NCBI RefSeq assembly: GCF_000378245.1
Contig: NZ_KB899514.1
Location: 1-64,000 of the forward strand
Reading direction: 5' to 3'
From: Aromatoleum toluclasticum ATCC 700605
Lineage (GTDB): Bacteria; Pseudomonadota; Gammaproteobacteria; Burkholderiales; Rhodocyclaceae
DNA: 64,000 nt
Part shown: positions 25,590 through 34,486 of the stretch, in pieces
Position numbering within the stretch: the first letter of the stretch is position 1
Layout of the letters: every line of letters begins with the position of its first letter
The notes under the pieces: model-generated
What the model was told of the DNA's origin: nothing
Database searches by the model: none
The model's input: only the letters and a program-made list of their open reading frames with translations
Made by a program: the position numbers and the translations under genes

Positions 25590-27044
25590 TCAGCCTCCGA
25601 TCATCTGGGCCGCCTGGCGGTACCAGCCGTCGAGGTAGGGCGGAATGTAAAGCCCGAGCAGCAGCGCGAGCCCGAGATGGACGAACACCGGCAGCAGCGC
25701 CGGCGGGTGGGCGAGCGGGCGCAGCGAGGTCTCGCCGAACACCATCGGCTGCACGCGCCCGAAGATCGCGGCGAACGCGACGCCCAACGCCACGAGCAGG
25801 AAGGGCGTGGCCCACGGCGCCTCGCGCATCGCCGTCGTCAGGATCAGGAACTCGCTTGCGAACACGCCGAAGGGCGGCATGCCGAGGATCGCCAGCGAAC
25901 CGAGCATCAACCCCCAGCCGACCGTCGGATTCACCTTCAGCAGGCCGCGGATGTCCTCCATCGCCTGCGAACCGGCCTTCTGCGCGGCGTGGCCGACGGC
26001 GAAGAAGATCGCGGACTTCACCAGCGCATGCACCGTCATGTGCAGCAGCCCGGCGAAGTTCGCGATCGGGCCGCCCAGGCCGAACGCGAAGGTCATCAGC
26101 CCCATGTGCTCGATCGACGAGTACGCGAACATGCGCTTGACGTCGCGCTGGCGCGACAGGAAGAAGGCCGCGACGACAACCGTGACGAGGCCGAAGCCGA
26201 TCATCATGCGCCCGGGCAGGCCGTTCGCGAGCGCCCCGTCCGCCAGCACCTTGCAGCGCAGCAGCGCGTACAGCGCCACGTTCAGCAGCAGGCCCGACAG
26301 CACCGCCGAGATCGGCGTCGGGCCTTCCGCATGCGCGTCGGGCAGCCAGTTATGCACCGGCACCAGGCCGACCTTGGTGCCGTAGCCGAGCAGCAGGAAG
26401 ACGAAGGCCAGCGACAGGATGCCGGGATCGAGCAGGTGCTTGGACTGCGCGAGGTGCGTCCACAACAGCGCCCCCTCGCCGCCCCCGATCGCGCGCTCGG
26501 CGGCGAGGTAGAGCAGGATGGTGCCGAACAGCGCCTGCGCGATGCCCACGCCGCACAGGATGAAGTACTTCCACGCCGCCTCCAGGCTCGCCGGGGTGCG
26601 ATACACCGACACCAGCAGCACCGTGGTCAGCGTCGCCGCCTCCATCGCCACCCACAGGATGCCGAGGTTGTTGGTCGTCAGCGCGACCAGCATCATGCCG
26701 TTGAAGAGCTGGTACATGCTGTGGAAGAGCCGCATGCGCCCGGGCGTCATCTTGCCGTGGTCGCGCTCGATGCGCATGTAGGGCCGCGAGAACAGCGAAG
26801 TCGTGAAGCCGACGAAGGCGGTCAGGGTGACGAGGAAGACGTTGAGCGGATCGACGAAGAACCACTCGCCCCACACCGTGAGCGGCCCGTCGCGCACGAC
26901 GATCACCGTGAGCCAGACGGAGGCGGCCAGCGTGAGCAGGCTCATGCCGGCGTTCAGCTCCCCGGCCCGCTCGCGGTGGCCCCACAAGCCGAGCAGCACG
27001 CCGCCCAGCAGCGGAGTCGCGAGGACGAGGACTAGGGGATCCAT
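25590..27044 (-). CDS. hyfF: Hyf-like antiporter subunit F (NuoL/M/N family)
   Basis: 484 aa integral membrane subunit with about 14 helices, of the Mrp-antiporter / NuoN type. Key proton-path residues are visible in MEAATLTTVLLVSVYRTPASLEAAWKYFILC and the lysine-bearing TKVGLVPVHNWLPDAHAEGPTPISAVLSGLLLNVALY. Likely moves H+ or Na+. Its ATG overlaps the stop of hyfE (ATGA). Confidence 0.93.
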   Translation of the reverse strand: MDPLVLVLATPLLGGVLLGLWGHRERAGELNAGMSLLTLAASVWLTVIVVRDGPLTVWGEWFFVDPLNVFLVTLTAFVGFTTSLFSRPYMRIERDHGKMTPGRMRLFHSMYQLFNGMMLVALTTNNLGILWVAMEAATLTTVLLVSVYRTPASLEAAWKYFILCGVGIAQALFGTILLYLAAERAIGGGEGALLWTHLAQSKHLLDPGILSLAFVFLLLGYGTKVGLVPVHNWLPDAHAEGPTPISAVLSGLLLNVALYALLRCKVLADGALANGLPGRMMIGFGLVTVVVAAFFLSRQRDVKRMFAYSSIEHMGLMTFAFGLGGPIANFAGLLHMTVHALVKSAIFFAVGHAAQKAGSQAMEDIRGLLKVNPTVGWGLMLGSLAILGMPPFGVFASEFLILTTAMREAPWATPFLLVALGVAFAAIFGRVQPMVFGETSLRPLAHPPALLPVFVHLGLALLLGLYIPPYLDGWYRQAAQMIGG

Positions 27045-27703
27045 CAGTCTTCCTTCAGCTTTTCGAGATGGCGGATGTCCAGACTGTCGAACTGCTCGCG
27101 GATCTGGAACATGAACACGCCGAGGATCAGGATGCCGACCAAGACGTCGAACGCGATGCCCAGCTCGACGATCATCGGCATGCCGCTGGTTGCCGCGGTG
27201 GCCGCGAAGAACAGGCCGTTCTCCATCGACAGGAAGCCGATCACCTGCGGCACCGCCTTGGCGCGCACGATCATCATCAGGAAGGACAGCAGCACGCAGG
27301 CGAGCGCGATGCCCAGCGTGCCGCGCGCGACCGACTCCGACAGCCCGGCGATCGGCGCGGCGAGATTGAACGCGAAGATCACCAGCACGATGCCGATCAG
27401 CATCGTCGTCGGGATGTTGAACAGCGTCTCGACGTCCCAGCGCACGTTCAGGCGCCGGATCACCCGGTGCAGCAGGATCGGAATCAGGACCACCTTCAGC
27501 ACGAAGGTCAGCACGCCGGAGAAGTACAGGTGGTGCTGGCCGGTGAGATACCCGACGATCAGCGTCGCCGCCGCGAGCGCCGCGCCCTGCAGCGTGAACA
27601 GGTGGATCAGCGTGAGGATGCGGCGCTGCGCGATCATCGCGAACGCGAGCACCAGCAGCACCACCGCGAAGAGGTTGATCGACTGGGAGAGGAGCGTGTT
27701 CAT
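27044..27703 (-). CDS. hyfE: Hyf-like membrane subunit E (NuoK-related)
   Basis: 219 aa, six or seven membrane helices. The segment RAKAVPQVIGFLSMENGLFFAATAATSGMPMIVELGIAFDVLVGILILGVFMFQIRE carries the Glu residues conserved in HyfE/NuoK. It lies between hyfC (6-base gap) and hyfF (overlap). Confidence 0.92.
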   Translation of the reverse strand: MNTLLSQSINLFAVVLLVLAFAMIAQRRILTLIHLFTLQGAALAAATLIVGYLTGQHHLYFSGVLTFVLKVVLIPILLHRVIRRLNVRWDVETLFNIPTTMLIGIVLVIFAFNLAAPIAGLSESVARGTLGIALACVLLSFLMMIVRAKAVPQVIGFLSMENGLFFAATAATSGMPMIVELGIAFDVLVGILILGVFMFQIREQFDSLDIRHLEKLKED

Positions 27704-27709
27704 GAGCGT

Positions 27710-28657
27710 CTATGCTCCAAGCAGCACATGCACCAGCAGCGCGATCACCGCGAGCAGGAAGGCCGTCGCGAGGAACTCCGGCACGCGGAAGAGCCGCATC
27801 TTCGCGTTGATCGTCTCAATCAGTGCCAGCAGCACACCGCCGACCGCCAGCTTCACGACCAGCATCGGAATCGCGAACAGGATCGCCAGCGGCGTACCCG
27901 CCTCCGCGACGCCCCACGGCACGAACAGCGCGAGGCCGATGCACGAATACGCGAACAGCTTCAGCGACGCCGCCCATTCGACCAGCGCCAGATGGCGCCC
28001 CGAATATTCCAGGATCAGTGCCTCGTGGATCATCGTCAGTTCGAGGTGCGTGGCGGGGTTGTCGACCGGCACGCGCGCATTCTCCGCCAGCGACACCATC
28101 GTGAATGCGACGCCCGCCACCGCCAGGCTCGGGTAGATCGCGAAGGGCTGGTGCGCGAGCGTCTCGACGATCATCGCAAGCGAGGTCGACTGCGTGATCA
28201 GCGAGGCCGAGAACAGCACCATCAGCAGCGCCGGCTCGGCGAGGAAGCCGATCAGCATCTCGCGCCGTGCCCCCAGCGTGCCGAAGGAGGTGCCGATGTC
28301 CATCGCCGCGAGCGAGATGAACACGCGCGCCAGTGCGAACAGGCCGACCAGCGCGATCGCGTCGGCCGCGGGCGCCAGCGGCAGGTCGGTCGACAGCGTC
28401 GGCGCGATGCCGCACGCGAGCGCCATGCAACCGAACATGATGTAGGGCGCGACGCGGAAGATCGGCGTGGCGTGCTCGGCGACGACCGATTCCTTGTTGA
28501 AGAGCTTGTGCAGCACGCGGTAGGGCTGAAGCAGGCCCGGCGCGCGCCGGTTCTGCAGCCACGCGCGCCACTGGTTCACCCACCCCGTCAGCAGCGGCGC
28601 CAGCGCCAGCGCGAGGAGAATGGCGAGCAACTGCGCGAACAGGCCGACGATGCTCAT
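27710..28657 (-). CDS. hyfC: Hyf-like membrane subunit C (NuoH-type)
   Basis: 315 aa NuoH/HycD-like subunit with about eight helices. Typical loops: RRAPGLLQPYRVLHKLFNKESVV, DIGTSFGTLGARREMLIGFLAEPALL, and LAENARVPVDNPATHLELTMIHEALILEYSGRHLALVEWAASLKLF, which carries the conserved acidic residues near the quinone/FeS side. The ATG at 28657 overlaps the TGA of hyfB; a much longer frame upstream is only a shadow of hyfB. Confidence 0.93.
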   Translation of the reverse strand: MSIVGLFAQLLAILLALALAPLLTGWVNQWRAWLQNRRAPGLLQPYRVLHKLFNKESVVAEHATPIFRVAPYIMFGCMALACGIAPTLSTDLPLAPAADAIALVGLFALARVFISLAAMDIGTSFGTLGARREMLIGFLAEPALLMVLFSASLITQSTSLAMIVETLAHQPFAIYPSLAVAGVAFTMVSLAENARVPVDNPATHLELTMIHEALILEYSGRHLALVEWAASLKLFAYSCIGLALFVPWGVAEAGTPLAILFAIPMLVVKLAVGGVLLALIETINAKMRLFRVPEFLATAFLLAVIALLVHVLLGA

Positions 28658-30654
28658 GATTTCACCACCACCAGCAGGACCATCAGGGTCACGAAGCTGT
28701 ACAGCAGGTAGATCGCGATGCGCCCCTGCTGTAGCCGCCCCACGACGCGCGCGATGCCGGCCGTGAGGCGCGCGACCGGCAGGTAGAGCCAGTGCCAGAA
28801 ATGGTCCTCGATCGTGACGCGATAATGCGGTTTCGCGTCGAACGGCGAAGGCAGTTCGCGTCGCATGCGGAAGAAGGGCTCGAAGATCTGGCGGATCGGC
28901 TGGCCGAAGCCCTCGGCCGTATCCTGCATGCGCGCCGTTTGCGCCGGATAGCCGCAGTCCCATGCCGGCGCGCGGCGCAGGCGTCCGTGATAGAACTTGC
29001 GCACGAGCACCGCCGCGAACAGCACCGCGACGCTGACGACCAACAGGAACACCAGCGGGCTGTAGCTCGCACGGTCGGGCGAACTCGGCGACAGCAGCAG
29101 CCAGCCGTTCGCACGCACCGTCTCGGCGATGCCGCCGCCCACCAGCAGCTGTGTGACGGGGTCGATGAGACCGATCGCCGCCACCGGGAACAGGCCCAGC
29201 AGCACACAACCCGCACCCAGCCAGACGAGACCCGCGCGTTCGAGCGGCGATGCCGGATGCGCGTCGGCGAGCTTGGGCTCGCGTGGCTGGCCGAGGAAGA
29301 TCACGCCGTAGAACTTCACCATCGTGTAGCCGGCGAGCGCCGCGACCAGCGCGATGCCCGCGGCGAGCACCGGCACCAGCATGTTGAGGAAGGAGTCCGG
29401 CAGGCCCGTCGTGAACAGGAAGCTCTGCAGCAGCAGCCATTCCGACACGAAGCCGGAGAACGGCGGCAGCCCCGAACTCGCCAGCACGCCGACGAGCGAC
29501 AGCCACGCCACCCAGGGCATGCGCCGCATCAGGCCGCCCAGCTTGCCCAGACTGCGCTCGCCGGTCGAGTGCAGCACCGAGCCGGTCGCGAGAAACAGCA
29601 GACTCTTGAAGAAAGCATGGCCGAGGGCGTGGTACAGCGCCGCCGTCAGCGCCAGCGCCGACAGCGCCTTCATGCCGTAGGCGTTGAACAGCACGCCGAG
29701 GCCGATGCCGACGAAGAGCAGGCCGATGTTCTCGATCGACGAATACGCGAGCAGGCGCTTCATGTCCGTCTGCACCGCGCTGAACACGACGCCGTACAGC
29801 GCGGTCGCGAGGCCGACCGCCAGCAGCAGCACGCCCCACCACCACTGCTGCGCACCGAGCAGGTCGAAGCTCACGCGCAGCAGGCCGTAGATCGCGGTCT
29901 TCAGCATCACGGCGCTCATCAGCGCGGACACGGGCGACGGCGCTGCCGGATGGGCTTCCGGCAGCCACACGTGCAGCGGCAGGATGCCCGCCTTCGCGCC
30001 GAAGCCGACCGTCGCGAGCAGGAAGGCGACCGACGCCCACAGCGGCGACAGCGACTGCGCGCGCATGTTGGCGAAGGTGTAGTCGCCGGTGTTCGCCTGC
30101 AGCACGCCGAAGCACAGCAGGATTCCGATTGCGCCGATGTGGGCGATGAGCAGGTACAGGAAACCCGCCTCGCGGATCGCCGGCACGCGATGGTTGGCGG
30201 TGACGAGGAAGAACGAGGACAGCGCCATCGTCTCCCACATCACCATGAAGGCGTAAGCGTCGTCGGCCAGCACGACCAGCGCCATGCTGGCGAGGAATAG
30301 GTGGTATTCGAGGCACATCAGGCCGGGCGGCGTGCCCTCGCCGTGGCGGAAGTAGCCCGCGGCGAAGACCGAAACCCCGACCGAGATCGCGCCGATCACG
30401 AGCAGGAAGAAGGCCGACAGCCCGTCGAGCCGCAGGTGGAAAGGCAGGTCCGGCAGCCCGATGGCGAGCACCGCGGTTTCCGGAGTGCCGAGCAAGCCGG
30501 CGAAGGCGAGCCCCGCGAGCGCCATTCCCAGAGCGGCGCCGGCCGGAAAGAGCACGCGGGCGACGAACGCGGTGTTGCGCAGCACGCCGATCCCGGCAAA
30601 CCCCAGTATGAGCCAGCCGGCGATAACGATCAGGATCCAGTCGAGAAGCAGCAC
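28654..30654 (-). CDS. hyfB: Hyf-like antiporter subunit B (NuoL-like)
   Basis: 666 aa, about 16 helices, proton-conducting transporter family. Signature regions: LASMALVVLADDAYAFMVMWETMALSSFFLVTANHR (helix 5 Glu) and KAGILPLHVWLPEAHPAAPSPVSALMSAVMLKTAIYGLLRV (helix 7/8 Lys/His). It opens the six-gene order B-C-E-F-G-I. No HyfA/HyfH ferredoxin-like gene, formate dehydrogenase or maturation gene is in the window. A 15-base gap separates it from the spermidine-synthase-like gene upstream. Confidence 0.93.
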   Translation of the reverse strand: MLLLDWILIVIAGWLILGFAGIGVLRNTAFVARVLFPAGAALGMALAGLAFAGLLGTPETAVLAIGLPDLPFHLRLDGLSAFFLLVIGAISVGVSVFAAGYFRHGEGTPPGLMCLEYHLFLASMALVVLADDAYAFMVMWETMALSSFFLVTANHRVPAIREAGFLYLLIAHIGAIGILLCFGVLQANTGDYTFANMRAQSLSPLWASVAFLLATVGFGAKAGILPLHVWLPEAHPAAPSPVSALMSAVMLKTAIYGLLRVSFDLLGAQQWWWGVLLLAVGLATALYGVVFSAVQTDMKRLLAYSSIENIGLLFVGIGLGVLFNAYGMKALSALALTAALYHALGHAFFKSLLFLATGSVLHSTGERSLGKLGGLMRRMPWVAWLSLVGVLASSGLPPFSGFVSEWLLLQSFLFTTGLPDSFLNMLVPVLAAGIALVAALAGYTMVKFYGVIFLGQPREPKLADAHPASPLERAGLVWLGAGCVLLGLFPVAAIGLIDPVTQLLVGGGIAETVRANGWLLLSPSSPDRASYSPLVFLLVVSVAVLFAAVLVRKFYHGRLRRAPAWDCGYPAQTARMQDTAEGFGQPIRQIFEPFFRMRRELPSPFDAKPHYRVTIEDHFWHWLYLPVARLTAGIARVVGRLQQGRIAIYLLYSFVTLMVLLVVVKS

Positions 30655-30669
30655 GCCCCCTCCCCGATA

Positions 30670-31536
30670 TCAGCGGCGGCGACGGTCGACGATCCAGTCG
30701 TCGGGGCCGCGCTCGCGTCGTCGTTCGAGACTGTGCTGGATGCGCTGTGCGAGCGGGACCAGCCCGATGGGATGCGCGGCCGAGAGCGCCTGCGCACGCT
30801 CCAAAAGTTCCCTGCGCCCAGGCGGGAAATGCCTGTCCTTGCTCGCGAAGACGATGCGATTCGAATCCTCGCCCGCACGCACGACGACGACACGGCCATC
30901 GAAGCTTTCGCGGATACGCGACGCGTGCACGCCGTAACGCGGATCGCCGGACCACAGGTTGAGGACCACCATCCCGCCCTCCGCAAGCATCGCGCAGCAG
31001 TGATCGTAGAAACCGGCCGAGCACAACTGGCCCGGAATGCCTGCGACATCGAATCCGTCGACGATCAGCACGTCGGGCGACTCGCCCGGATTGCGCACGT
31101 AGTCCGCACCGTCACGACACAATACCCGCAAACGCGGGCCATCCTGAGGAATTCCGAACGCTTCGCGCAACGCAATCACATCCGGATTGATCTCGACCGC
31201 CGTGACAGTCGTTTCGGGCAAGTTTTCGAGGCAATACTTGACCAGCGAACCGCCGCCCAGGCCGATCATCGCGATGTGGCGCGGGGCCGGGTGCAACAGC
31301 AGGAAGCCCATGATCGAGCGCGTGTAATCGAGCACGAGCGCACCGGGATCATCCACCGCCATCTGGCTCTGGATCGTGACGCCGTCGAACTGCAGCGAAC
31401 GCTGGCCGTCGACTTCGACGATGAAGGGTCGCCCGTCACCGCGCCGGGACATCAACCCGCACCAGCCGACCATATCCTCCCTGTCGCCCACTTGCTGCAC
31501 TCCCTGAGTGTGCCATTGCGTTTGCATCAGTTGCAC
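30670..31536 (-). CDS. Spermidine-synthase-like methyltransferase-fold protein
   Basis: 288 aa. The Rossmann-type core of the spermine/spermidine synthase family: MIGLGGGSLVKYCLENLP (nucleoside site), VTAVEINPDVIALREAFGIP, CRDGADYVRNPGESPDVLIVDGFDVAG, and EGGMVVLNLWS. There is no speD or other polyamine gene nearby, and many such proteins are not true spermidine synthases. A 15-base gap to hyfB on the same strand suggests shared transcription with the Ehr complex. An alternative start lies at 31527. Confidence 0.82.
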   Translation of the reverse strand: MQLMQTQWHTQGVQQVGDREDMVGWCGLMSRRGDGRPFIVEVDGQRSLQFDGVTIQSQMAVDDPGALVLDYTRSIMGFLLLHPAPRHIAMIGLGGGSLVKYCLENLPETTVTAVEINPDVIALREAFGIPQDGPRLRVLCRDGADYVRNPGESPDVLIVDGFDVAGIPGQLCSAGFYDHCCAMLAEGGMVVLNLWSGDPRYGVHASRIRESFDGRVVVVRAGEDSNRIVFASKDRHFPPGRRELLERAQALSAAHPIGLVPLAQRIQHSLERRRERGPDDWIVDRRRR

Positions 31537-31603
31537 ACTACATTATTATCCTTGCTGCTTTCAATGTTAATTTGATGTTAATCGCAACTCCGGCCACCGC
31601 GTG

Positions 31604-31786
31604 ATGAAAGAGAACCGAACCGCCCGCCTGACCCTGCTGATCGATCCGGAAAAGAAGAAAATCTTCGAGGAAATCTGTGCCGGCAAGGACTTGACGCCCT
31701 CGCAGGTGGTACGCCGACTGATCCGCCAGTACGTGCAGGAGAATGCCGGCAACAGGACGCTGCCGGAGTGGCTGAAGGACGACTGA
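31604..31786 (+). CDS. Small ribbon-helix-helix-like protein
   Basis: 60 aa from ATG 31604 (a GTG at 31601 is also in frame). The sequence ENRTARLTLLIDPEKKKIFEEICAGKDLTPSQVVRRLIRQYV has the beta strand plus two helices of a CopG/ribbon-helix-helix DNA-binding fold. It is divergent from the spermidine-synthase-like gene and could regulate the operon; no partner toxin is adjacent. No strong ribosome site is visible. Confidence 0.7.
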   Translation: MKENRTARLTLLIDPEKKKIFEEICAGKDLTPSQVVRRLIRQYVQENAGNRTLPEWLKDD

Positions 31787-31862
31787 GGCGTTCCGCCCGG
31801 TTCCGATTTCCGGCGGGATGACCGCCGGGCAAATCCCCCGGGCGTCCGGGTGCCCCGCCCGC

Positions 31863-32714
31863 TCAGGGCATGCGCCGGCGGATATCGCCCGATGCCGCCG
31901 GGTCGGCCATGCGGGCCGTCACCAGCCCCGGCAGCTCCTCCGCGCGGTCGAACAACCGTTGTGCGGCAACGAGGGCACGCGGCATGCCCCAGCGCACCAC
32001 CGCCATGCGCCCGTCGAAGTGCTCGACGATCGCGCTGCAGCTGTCCACCCAGTCGCCGCAGTTCAGGTAACGCACGCCCTCGATCTCGCAGTCCGCGGCC
32101 CAGTGGATGTGCCCGCAGATCACCCCGTCCAGCCCCTTGCGACGCGTCGCGTGCGCGATCGACGCCTCGAAATCGAAGATGAAGCTCACCGCGCGCTTCA
32201 CCTTCTGCTTCGCGTAGCCCGCCAACGACCAATAGCCCGGCCGTCTGAGCACGCGCCGCACGCGCGACAGCCACAGGTTGATGCGCACCAGCGTGTTGTA
32301 GGCCACGTCGCCCAGCAGCGCGACCCAGCGGTGATGGCGCGTGACCTGGTCGTACTCGTCGCCATGCACGACCCAGTAATGGCGGCCGTCGGCTGCCTCA
32401 TGCACCCACTCGGATTCGACGCGGATGTCGCCGAACGCGATCCCCGCATACTCGCGCAACGCCTCGTCGTGGTTGCCGGGAACGAGGAACACCTTGCAAC
32501 CCTGGCGCGCGCGCCGCAGCACCTTCTGCACCACGGTGTTCTGCATCACATTCCACTGGATGCCGCGGTTCATGGCCCAGAAATCGACGATGTCACCGAC
32601 CATGTAGAGGTAGTCGGACGGATGCTCGCGCAGGAAGTCGAGCAGCGGCCCGGCCTGGCACGCGCGAGTGCCGAGATGGACGTCGGAGATGAAGACGGAG
32701 CGGACCTGGGGCAT
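31863..32714 (-). CDS. LpxH-like UDP-2,3-diacylglucosamine diphosphatase family protein
   Basis: 283 aa metallophosphoesterase. Metal-binding motifs in order: SDVHLGT, GDIVDFW, GNHDE, VVHGDEYD and GHIHWA. The family includes LpxH and related phosphatases acting on lipid A precursors; this longer form is often next to a glycosyltransferase, as here. The ATG at 32714 begins four bases after the glycosyltransferase stop, so the two form an operon. Confidence 0.88.
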   Translation of the reverse strand: MPQVRSVFISDVHLGTRACQAGPLLDFLREHPSDYLYMVGDIVDFWAMNRGIQWNVMQNTVVQKVLRRARQGCKVFLVPGNHDEALREYAGIAFGDIRVESEWVHEAADGRHYWVVHGDEYDQVTRHHRWVALLGDVAYNTLVRINLWLSRVRRVLRRPGYWSLAGYAKQKVKRAVSFIFDFEASIAHATRRKGLDGVICGHIHWAADCEIEGVRYLNCGDWVDSCSAIVEHFDGRMAVVRWGMPRALVAAQRLFDRAEELPGLVTARMADPAASGDIRRRMP

Positions 32715-32718
32715 TTCG

Positions 32719-33945
32719 CTAGCGCACCGTGGCCTTGAAGGGAAGAAAGTCGGGAAGCGCGGACTGCGCCTCGTCCACCACACGCTGCAGCAAATTTGCA
32801 AAACGGTCGTTGATGCGCTCCCACTCGAGCGATTCGCTGCGCTTGCGGGCCGCCAGCGCGATCCGCGCGCGCAGCTCCCCGTCCGACGCGGCGACCACCG
32901 ACTCGGCCACGAAGGCCGTCGCCGCACCGGGCCGCACCAGCATTCCGTCGCCCCCGCTGGAGATCACCTCGGCGGCCGCGGCGCAGTCGTAGGCGACCAC
33001 GCACAGCCCGCTCGCCATCGCCTCCAGCGTGACGTTGCCCCAGGTTTCCGACAGGCTGGGGAACAGGAACAGGTCGCCCGACGCGTAGTGCGCGGCCAGA
33101 TCCCCGCCCCGGCGCGCACCGGCAAACACGACATCCGGGTTGCCCTCCTGCAGCGCCTTGCGCAGCGGCCCGTCGCCGACGATCACCAGCCGCGCGGCGG
33201 GCCTGCGGCGGCGGATCGCGGCGAACGCCTCCAGCACCAGCGGCAGGTTCTTCTCCGGCGCGACGCGCCCCACCCATACCACCACCGGATCGTCCGCCCC
33301 CGCACCCCAGGCCTCGCGCAGCGCCGCGCTGCGGCGCGCCGGGTTGAACATATCCGTATCCACCCCGCGCGCCACCACCTCCACGGAACGGTAGCCGCGC
33401 GCGCGCAGATCCTGCGCCATCGCGCGCGTCGGCACGAAGGTCACGGCGGTACGGTTGTGCATGCGCTTGAGCCACGCGGCGACGGGTCGCTCCAGCCAGC
33501 CCACGCCATAGTGCGCGCTGTAGCTGTCGAAGTTGGTATGGAAGTCCGACGTCACCGGAATGCCGAGACGGATCGACGCCGACACCGCCGACCAGCCCAG
33601 CGGCCCCTCGGTCGCCACATGCACGAGGTCCGGCCGCTGGCGCGACCACAGGCGGAAAAGCCGCGTGCGTGCGGGCAGCCCGAAGCGCAAGCCGTCGTAG
33701 TTCGGGATCTTCATCCCGTGCGCCAGCACCTCCTCGAAACCCGGGCCATCCGCCGCCCGGTCAGACAGGGCCTGGCGCGGGCGCACGAGCTGCACCCGGT
33801 GCCCGCGCGCGATCAGGCCATCGACCATGCGCCCCAGCGTCATCGCCACGCCGTTGATCTCCGGCGCCCAGGTCTCGGTGACCAGCGCGATGCGCAGGCT
33901 GGGCCGCAGGCAGCGTTCTTCGGTCACGAAATCGACGTCTTTCAT
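32719..33945 (-). CDS. Glycosyltransferase family 4 (MgtA/PimB-like)
   Basis: 408 aa GT-B fold enzyme. N-terminal acceptor domain starts RIALVTETWAPEINGVAMTLGRMVDGLIARGH. C-terminal nucleotide-sugar domain has VVWVGRVAPEKNLPLVLEAFAAIR, IVGDGPLRKALQ, and FLFPSLSETWGNVTLEAMASGLCVVAYDCAAAAEVI with the EX7E-type Glu. Probably transfers a sugar to a membrane glycolipid. Operon with the phosphoesterase at 31863. Confidence 0.9.
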   Translation of the reverse strand: MKDVDFVTEERCLRPSLRIALVTETWAPEINGVAMTLGRMVDGLIARGHRVQLVRPRQALSDRAADGPGFEEVLAHGMKIPNYDGLRFGLPARTRLFRLWSRQRPDLVHVATEGPLGWSAVSASIRLGIPVTSDFHTNFDSYSAHYGVGWLERPVAAWLKRMHNRTAVTFVPTRAMAQDLRARGYRSVEVVARGVDTDMFNPARRSAALREAWGAGADDPVVVWVGRVAPEKNLPLVLEAFAAIRRRRPAARLVIVGDGPLRKALQEGNPDVVFAGARRGGDLAAHYASGDLFLFPSLSETWGNVTLEAMASGLCVVAYDCAAAAEVISSGGDGMLVRPGAATAFVAESVVAASDGELRARIALAARKRSESLEWERINDRFANLLQRVVDEAQSALPDFLPFKATVR

Positions 33946-34040
33946 GAACCCGAACGCTAACGGGCGGAAACGAAAAACTCGTGACCAATGGATTAAGCTT
34001 CGGTTACATGGCCCTACTCACAACCGGACACATGATCGAC

Positions 34041-34298
34041 ATGAAACGCACCGCACTCCTCGGACTCGCCACCCTGGCCCTCACGCTGGGGGCCTGCAGC
34101 AAGCTCACCGTCGAGAATTACGACAAGCTGAAGATGGGCATGACCTATAACGAAGTGAAGCAGCTGCTCGGCGCTCCGGACAAGTGCAGCGACCTGCTCG
34201 CGGTGAAAAGCTGCACCTGGGGCAACGACGCGCGCTACGTGCAGGTGAATTTCGTCTCCGATCAGGTCGTGCTGTTCAACTCCGCAAACCTGCGCTGA
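34041..34298 (+). CDS. Small lipoprotein of the SmpA/BamE-like fold
   Basis: 85 aa from ATG 34041; in-frame ATG 34032 is also possible. Lipobox LGAC (signal MKRTALLGLATLALTLGAC) followed by SKLTVENYDKLKMGMTYNEVKQLLGAPDKCSDLLAVKSCTWG, the helix-turn-strand pattern seen in SmpA/OmlA and DUF3862 proteins. The mature part has two cysteines likely paired. Outer-membrane lipoprotein of unknown role. Confidence 0.82.
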   Translation: MKRTALLGLATLALTLGACSKLTVENYDKLKMGMTYNEVKQLLGAPDKCSDLLAVKSCTWGNDARYVQVNFVSDQVVLFNSANLR

Positions 34299-34486
34299 AC
34301 TCCGTCCCGCCCCGCCGCCTGCGAACGGGTTCCGGGCGGGCACACAAATCATTACATTTGCACAAATCAATATTTCTAAAATAAAATTAATAGTCTCGAT
34401 GCCTCTCCATCCTTCCGGATAAATCGCTCCCCCGCCGCTGTCGGAGGGAGATAGAACATCAAACCGGCTTCGGAGGACTCCCCCTG

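Noticed and set aside
23480-30654. Calling the cluster a hydrogenase-4 or formate hydrogenlyase
   Set aside because: The large subunit lacks all four NiFe cysteines and no maturation, formate dehydrogenase or HyfA-type gene is present.
27710-31024. A 1104-residue frame ending as HyfC
   Set aside because: Only the last 315 residues are real; the upstream part is an out-of-frame shadow of hyfB. The true start is 28657, overlapping the hyfB stop.
30301-31575. Long + strand frame opposite the hyfB start and spermidine-synthase-like gene
   Set aside because: No domain resemblance and antisense to a gene with clear motifs.
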